Positions 6,723 through 10,285 of a stretch of DNA of 10,285 nt are shown one piece after another. Each line of letters begins with the position of its first letter. Positions within the stretch are counted from its first letter, which is position 1. The stretch spans positions 1-10,285 of the forward strand of contig JAJNBR010000088.1 in the NCBI GenBank assembly GCA_021156265.1, read 5' to 3'. The position numbers and the translations under genes were made by a program. Under the pieces are notes generated by a model, which did not search any database, was not told where the DNA came from, and saw only the letters and a list, made by a program, of their open reading frames with translations. The DNA comes from Flavipsychrobacter sp. (GTDB taxonomy: Bacteria; Bacteroidota; Bacteroidia; Chitinophagales; Chitinophagaceae).

Positions 6723-7685
6723 ATGACCAACCAGAAAATTGTAATAATCGAAGACAACGACGATACCTTTTTTCTCATCAAAGGCTTGTTGAAGAACATT
6801 GGCTACGATGATCAAAGTGTGGTACGTTGTGCCCAACTTCATGAACTCGACCGCATCGATCCCAAAGATGTGGGTGTTGTATTGACAGATCTCAGCCTGC
6901 CGGATTCGCCGTACAGGCTTACGTTCAAAAAAGTGAACGATCATTTCGTATATACACCTATTATCGTGCTCACCGGTACGGCCGAAGTGGAGGTGACCAA
7001 CAACATTCTGAAGGCGGGCGCACAGGATTACCTCATCAAAGGCGAGATCGATTCCCGTACACTCAGCAAGTCGATACAGTATGCGATAGAGCGCAAGCGC
7101 ATGGCTAACGATTATAAGCGCCTCTTCCTGGAGAGCCCGTTACCTATGTACATTTTTGAGAAAGACACCTACCGTTTCCTGGCAGCCAATGAAGCAGCCC
7201 TGAGACAATATCAATACACGCGTAATGAATTCGTGGCCATGACGGCGCTGGATATCAGGCCCGAGAGTGAATGGGAAAGGTTTTACAAAGTAAGGAAGAC
7301 GATGCCCGACTCCTACTTTGATGCGGGCCGCTGGCTGCACCAGCGTAAAAACGGCGAACAGTTTTACGTTCATGTATATGCCCATCCCATAGAGTTTGAG
7401 GGTAAAGAGGCAACCATAGTACTGGCCAACGATATAGATGCAAGAGTGAAAGCGGAGCAGGAACTCCAGGAGAAGACGGACCAGATCGAAAAGATACTCG
7501 GGAGTGTGGGGGATGGTTTTATTACCATTCAGGAGTTAACTGCACGGTTCAACACAGAGGATCCTGCTGACCCTGTAAATGCGACGGTCATAAATGGTAT
7601 TAACGAGACGGTTAGAAAATTGGACGATGTTGTCAAAGGCGTTAATGGTAAAGCCCACGATACAATAACGGAAAAAACCGACTGA
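6723..7685 (+). CDS. response regulator with receiver and PAS domains, C-terminus apparently truncated
   Basis: A 320-residue cytoplasmic signalling protein. The receiver domain (about 4-122) has the acidic pair E10-D11, the phosphoacceptor D56 (LTDLSLPD), T84 (VLTGT) and K106 (YLIKGE), so all phosphorylation residues are present. A PAS domain spans about 130-240 (LFLESPLPMYIFEKDTYRFL, then the FVHVYAHP-like strand and VLANDIDARV). A short coiled helix (240-258) leads into ILGSVGDGFITIQ (258-270), which is how a following PAS domain normally begins in sensor kinases. Instead of the rest of that domain and a kinase, the protein runs about 50 polar residues (NGINETVRKLDDVVKGVNG and so on) to the stop. 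There is no DNA-binding or enzymatic output domain, so it may act by protein contact or be a shortened hybrid kinase. Its stop codon directly abuts the stop of the convergent gene at 7686. Confidence 0.85.
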   Translation: MTNQKIVIIEDNDDTFFLIKGLLKNIGYDDQSVVRCAQLHELDRIDPKDVGVVLTDLSLPDSPYRLTFKKVNDHFVYTPIIVLTGTAEVEVTNNILKAGAQDYLIKGEIDSRTLSKSIQYAIERKRMANDYKRLFLESPLPMYIFEKDTYRFLAANEAALRQYQYTRNEFVAMTALDIRPESEWERFYKVRKTMPDSYFDAGRWLHQRKNGEQFYVHVYAHPIEFEGKEATIVLANDIDARVKAEQELQEKTDQIEKILGSVGDGFITIQELTARFNTEDPADPVNATVINGINETVRKLDDVVKGVNGKAHDTITEKTD

Positions 7686-8273
7686 TCATTTATTGCCAAA
7701 ATGGTAGCTTATACCTAATGCCGCACTAAACAGGTCCGTAAAATTCAGCGTTTCGTTTTTGAAATAATAGTAAACGTACGAATCCAGTGTGCCTGTTTCC
7801 GCATACAATTCGACCCTTTGTCCCTTCCTGGTGCCCATGGGCAGTCCTAGTTTTCCGCCGGCAAACACTGCAAGGTGAAATGCCGACATCTGGTAGTACT
7901 TCCTGTCGACAAAGCGTTCAGGCAAGGTCTTATAATAACCATTTCCCGAGGTTTCGAACATGGCAGCCAGGCCAGCATATGGCGTAATCGTTTTCCTGGC
8001 CACGGGTATATGGATGAAATCGTACGAACTCTTCAACGCTACTGTATTGATGTTGCTGCCAGCAATGGATGCAGGCACAAAGCCGTCCATCAGCGTTACG
8101 TGCAGTTTATCGCCGGCGAAGTTGTATCCTAGTCCCACAGATAACAGGCCAATGTTCCCCGCATATTGCAGCTGCACATGGTCGGGCCTGATGGATTGCA
8201 GCAGGCCGTTCTGAGCAAATGCGCCATGGCCGGCGAGCAATAATGCAGTGAGGTATATAAGGCGCTTCATCAT
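7686..8273 (-). CDS. small outer-membrane beta-barrel-like protein
   Basis: A 195-residue protein with a clear signal peptide: MMKRLIYLTALLLAGHGAFA with cleavage likely before Gln21. The mature part is rich in alternating hydrophobic and Gly/Tyr strands (for example LQYAGNIGLLSVGLGYNFAG, YAGLAAMF, AVFAGGKLGLP) and ends with the strand ALGISYHFGNK, as small outer-membrane barrels do. It has no cysteine. I do not recognise a named family and specific function is unknown. It starts ATG ATG at 8273 or 8270; the first ATG overlaps the upstream gene's TGA by four bases (ATGA), so it is translated with the phosphoesterase and probably acts in the same process. Its TGA sits back to back with that of the response regulator, leaving no room for a terminator. 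Confidence 0.75.
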   Translation of the reverse strand: MMKRLIYLTALLLAGHGAFAQNGLLQSIRPDHVQLQYAGNIGLLSVGLGYNFAGDKLHVTLMDGFVPASIAGSNINTVALKSSYDFIHIPVARKTITPYAGLAAMFETSGNGYYKTLPERFVDRKYYQMSAFHLAVFAGGKLGLPMGTRKGQRVELYAETGTLDSYVYYYFKNETLNFTDLFSAALGISYHFGNK

Positions 8274-9088
8274 TGAAAATTAACGGTTGTTACAACAGGA
8301 TCTTTTACTGCTGCATCGAACGATACAGTGCAAAAGCTTTGCTTGCCAATGCTTGGCACCACGAGGCATTTACCATCGCCAACGTCAGTGTAGGAATAAG
8401 TGTGCTGGTGGCCGTGCACCGACAGAGCCACCTGGTTGTTGCGTAATATATCTAAGTGCTTTGCGGCAGATGTGCTATCATACTGGTCGCCGAAAAAAGG
8501 AATGTGGCTGATGAGAATTGGCTTTTTGTTTTCTGCTACTGCAGAAGCGGCTTGTGTATTGAACCAATCAAAATCCGGTGTCGCGTTCTTTTCCCAAAAA
8601 ACATTGTCGAAGAAGATAAAACGATAGCCGTGATAATCGAGTGTATAATTGTTCGGCCCGAACATGGAGGCGTAGATATCTTCAGCATTCGCCAGGTAAT
8701 CGTGATTACCTATTACCGTTAGTATGGGCTTGTTTAGCCGGGTAGCCTGTTCGTAAAAATAGGTGTACTCTTTCTGCATGCCCTGGTCCGACAGATCGCC
8801 GCACACTACTACAAACATGATATTATTGTCTGCATTGATCAGGTCGATGGCATTGCTTAGTTCGTCGTGGAAATAATGCGTATCACTTAGAAAGGCTACT
8901 TTGAACCTGCCTGTCTCCACCTTACCGGCAGCGATCCTTTCAAGATTTTTTTCAGTTCTTAGTTCAGTATATGTTTTATCGGTCTCTGCAGAGTAAGGGC
9001 TATATTCAAAGGTTTTCTTACAGCCGTAAAACGTAGTGCTAACACATACGATCGTCACTAAAACCAGTCGCATAAACCTTCTCATCAT
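8270..9088 (-). CDS. calcineurin-like metallophosphoesterase lipoprotein
   Basis: A 272-residue protein counted from the ATG at 9088. A basic, hydrophobic signal peptide ends in FYGC, placing a lipid on Cys23, so it is an envelope lipoprotein. All metal-binding motifs of the calcineurin-like fold are present in order: SDTH (D69, H71), GDLSD (D98, D101), GNHD (N128, H129), SHIP (H195) and GHQH (H227, H229). The enzyme should hold two divalent metals and cleave a phosphomonoester or diester in the periplasm or at the surface; the substrate is not evident. Alternative starts are ATGs at 9085 and 9073; an in-frame GTG at 9097 is less likely. It is the first gene of a leftward pair with the outer-membrane protein (ATGA overlap at 8270-8273). 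An inverted repeat lies right against the start, suggesting control of expression. Confidence 0.9.
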   Translation of the reverse strand: MMRRFMRLVLVTIVCVSTTFYGCKKTFEYSPYSAETDKTYTELRTEKNLERIAAGKVETGRFKVAFLSDTHYFHDELSNAIDLINADNNIMFVVVCGDLSDQGMQKEYTYFYEQATRLNKPILTVIGNHDYLANAEDIYASMFGPNNYTLDYHGYRFIFFDNVFWEKNATPDFDWFNTQAASAVAENKKPILISHIPFFGDQYDSTSAAKHLDILRNNQVALSVHGHQHTYSYTDVGDGKCLVVPSIGKQSFCTVSFDAAVKDPVVTTVNFQ

Positions 9089-9113
9089 TCTTAACACGTT
9101 ATTCCGTTAAGAA
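9088..9113 (-). promoter_or_regulatory. inverted repeat abutting the phosphoesterase start codon
   Basis: TTCTTAAC (9088-9095) and GTTAAGAA (9106-9113) are perfect 8-base inverted arms separated by 10 bases. The left arm ends on the first base of the ATG at 9088. It could be an operator, or a hairpin in the messenger covering the start. Two more copies of the core, TTCTTAA at 9138-9144 and TTAAGAA at 9196-9202, lie upstream. Confidence 0.45.
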
Positions 9114-9280
9114 AGGTTTAAACAACTATTCCGATGTTTCTTAAAATTTTGTTTAAGTCTGTAAGATTAACGAGTGATAGCTGGTAATGAGTTACTTAAG
9201 AAAAACGTAGCTCATCTGCTTGCCTGGTTGATGACCCGAAGGCATGGTATTTACCCGGCTGATGAATAAAAAATGCAGTT
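9089..9280. other. 192-base divergent intergenic region with repeated TTAAGAA motif
   Basis: This AT-rich gap separates the leftward phosphoesterase gene from the rightward small lipoprotein gene and must hold promoters for both. It contains four TTCTTAA/TTAAGAA cores in alternating orientation within 115 bases (9088, 9107, 9138 and 9196) and a GTTTAAAC palindrome at 9116-9123. I could not find a clean TAnnTTTG box on either strand, so promoters are not marked. Confidence 0.4.
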
Positions 9281-9493
9281 ATGAAAATAATAGCGAGCAT
9301 AGTTATGGTAGCGTTTTCGAGCGCATTTATTGCATGCAATGCATGTAATGCTGATAACCCCACCAACTCTGCACCCAGCAGTGATACAACTGCGATGGAC
9401 ACACCTGATATGACCACCGGCAGTGAACCTGTAACATATCAACCGGCAGATTCTATATTGACGGATAGTGCGAGCAAGGATACGGTTCAGTAG
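9281..9493 (+). CDS. small lipoprotein, 70 residues, low-complexity
   Basis: The protein begins MKIIASIVMVAFSSAFIAC, a signal peptide with a lipobox-like FIAC; Cys19 is the likely lipid site, and Cys22 follows closely. The remaining 50 residues are rich in Thr, Ser, Asp, Pro and Asn, with no predicted fold, a pattern common in small anchored envelope proteins of Bacteroidota. I recognise no family. The gene is alone, divergent from the phosphoesterase and convergent with the type IX secretion substrate, whose stop lies 32 bases away. The ATG at 9281 is the only start that keeps the signal peptide. It is probably real because of the clean lipoprotein layout, but its small size leaves some doubt. 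Confidence 0.65.
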   Translation: MKIIASIVMVAFSSAFIACNACNADNPTNSAPSSDTTAMDTPDMTTGSEPVTYQPADSILTDSASKDTVQ

Positions 9494-9525
9494 GCCTATC
9501 GCTGCAGACAACTATTACTTCGGCA

Positions 9526-10285
9526 TTACAGCTTTTGTATCTTATGGCTAAAGCTGTTTTCTCCCTGGTAAAGCCGTAGGATATAGATGCCGGCAGGAAG
9601 TTGCGACATGTCGATGGTCAAGTCATCCTTTTCTATTGCCGATTGGTATAGCATTCTTCCGAAAACATCGGTCAATATTAATTGGTTATTTACTGCCGGG
9701 GTCGTTGCTTTTACAGTGAGCAGGCTTGCAACAGGGTTCGGATAAAACACCAGCCTGTCATTCTTTTCATTGTCTGCCACATTCAGCGCAACCGGCGTGT
9801 AAACTGTATCACACATCCAAAAAGAACTATTGTTACCGCCGCACCTCGTGCGTACACAAAAATAGTAAGTGCCCATAGACTTTAGACCTGAAAGCGCTAC
9901 GCCCTGGTGTATAGTGGTGTCACCTGTGGGTGTAGGTGTTGGCGACGTTGACAAATAGTATTCATAAGATACGGCTCCGCTAACAGGCGTCCAGCCGGTT
10001 ATGATATTGTGCGGGCCAGTGGCGTTTGCAGTGACATTGGATGGTTGGGGGCAAAATGGCGGCGCCACTATGGTGGTAAAAGTATCGCAGACCCATGCAG
10101 AGCTGCCTGTACTGCAGTTGGTGCGAACGCAAAATTCGTATTTGGTGAGAGGTGTCAAGCCATTGAACGTCACCATCGTGCCGGTTGTAGTGACGGATGT
10201 TGAAGGAGGTGTAACAGGATAAAGCCCAACGTAGTAATCATACGAAACGGCGCCGGCTACAGGTATCCAGTTAAAAGAAGCCACG
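9526..10285 (-). CDS. type IX secretion substrate with fibronectin-III-like repeats, 5' end outside window
   Basis: This is the last 252 residues of a larger protein; the frame is open through the right edge, so no start is visible. Two tandem modules (about 1-75 and 78-165) share the pattern W-x-PV-x-GAVSY-x-YY, a Pro/Thr-rich turn, then Y-x-FCVRT-x-C and SS-x-W-x-CDT, a fibronectin-III-like fold with conserved cysteine pairs. Residues 178-252 are a type IX secretion C-terminal sorting domain: FYPNPVASLLTVK, LTDVFGRMLYQS, IDMSQLPAGIYILRL and the closing FSHKIQKL. Such domains direct export across the outer membrane through the Por machinery and are then removed or used to attach the protein to the surface. 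The catalytic or binding head, if any, lies to the right. Typical relatives are large adhesins and secreted hydrolases. Confidence 0.88.
   Translation of the reverse strand, partial: VASFNWIPVAGAVSYDYYVGLYPVTPPSTSVTTTGTMVTFNGLTPLTKYEFCVRTNCSTGSSAWVCDTFTTIVAPPFCPQPSNVTANATGPHNIITGWTPVSGAVSYEYYLSTSPTPTPTGDTTIHQGVALSGLKSMGTYYFCVRTRCGGNNSSFWMCDTVYTPVALNVADNEKNDRLVFYPNPVASLLTVKATTPAVNNQLILTDVFGRMLYQSAIEKDDLTIDMSQLPAGIYILRLYQGENSFSHKIQKL
9528..9560 (+). terminator. possible terminator of the small lipoprotein gene inside the convergent gene
   Basis: ACAGCTTT (9528-9535) and AAAGCTGT (9550-9557) form an 8-base perfect stem with a 14-base loop, followed by TTT then CTCC on the + strand. It lies 35 bases past the stop at 9493 and overlaps the last codons of the leftward gene. 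The long loop and short T-run make it only a fair candidate; read leftward it has no T-run. Confidence 0.35.

Noticed and set aside
7671..7682. CGG-AAAAAA-CCG as a terminator between convergent genes
   Set aside because: Only a three-base stem, lying inside the response regulator's coding sequence.
9089..9097. GTG start adding three residues to the phosphoesterase lipoprotein
   Set aside because: ATG codons follow at once and give a normal signal peptide; GTG gains nothing.
1..10285. tRNA, rRNA, CRISPR, insertion sequences or phage genes
   Set aside because: No cloverleaf, regular spaced repeats, transposase motifs or terminal inverted repeats were seen on reading both strands.

Overview
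The window looks like ordinary chromosomal DNA from a member of the Bacteroidota, most likely a Chitinophagaceae-like organism. The evidence is a type IX secretion C-terminal sorting domain at the right edge, lipoproteins with the Bacteroidota surface-export pattern after the lipid cysteine, near-absence of Shine-Dalgarno sequences, and TAnnTTTG-type promoter boxes. I saw no tRNA, rRNA, CRISPR array, transposase or phage gene. The genus assignment is inference.

Left region (1-2754): two divergent membrane-protein genes share a 109-base spacer. Leftward is the start of a PMT/ArnT-type (GT39/GT83) polyprenyl-phosphate-sugar glycosyltransferase cut by the window edge. Rightward is a 456-residue polytopic protein with a soluble C-terminal part and no assigned function. 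They may work together in cell-surface glycan modification, but only position suggests this.

Middle region (2855-6558), all rightward: a surface lipoprotein with one EGF-like module, then a hairpin terminator; a secreted thioredoxin-fold protein with a CGPC active site and the best promoter box in the window; an unrecognised 81-residue protein; and a large KefB-like CPA2 cation:proton antiporter carrying two C-terminal RCK_C (TrkA_C) domains but no Rossmann RCK_N domain.

Right region (6723-10285): a receiver-PAS response regulator whose C-terminus looks like the beginning of a second PAS region that is cut off. It abuts, with no spacer, a convergent leftward pair: a calcineurin-like phosphoesterase lipoprotein and a small outer-membrane-type protein, coupled by an ATGA overlap. 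Upstream of the phosphoesterase is a 192-base intergenic stretch with four copies of a TTCTTAA/TTAAGAA motif, two of them forming an 8-base inverted repeat against the start codon. Then come a tiny rightward lipoprotein and the 3' end of a leftward type IX secretion substrate with tandem cysteine-containing fibronectin-III-like repeats.

I found no clearly new multi-gene system. The points most worth checking are the response-regulator tail, the motif cluster before the phosphoesterase operon, the EGF-like surface lipoprotein and the unrecognised 81-residue protein.
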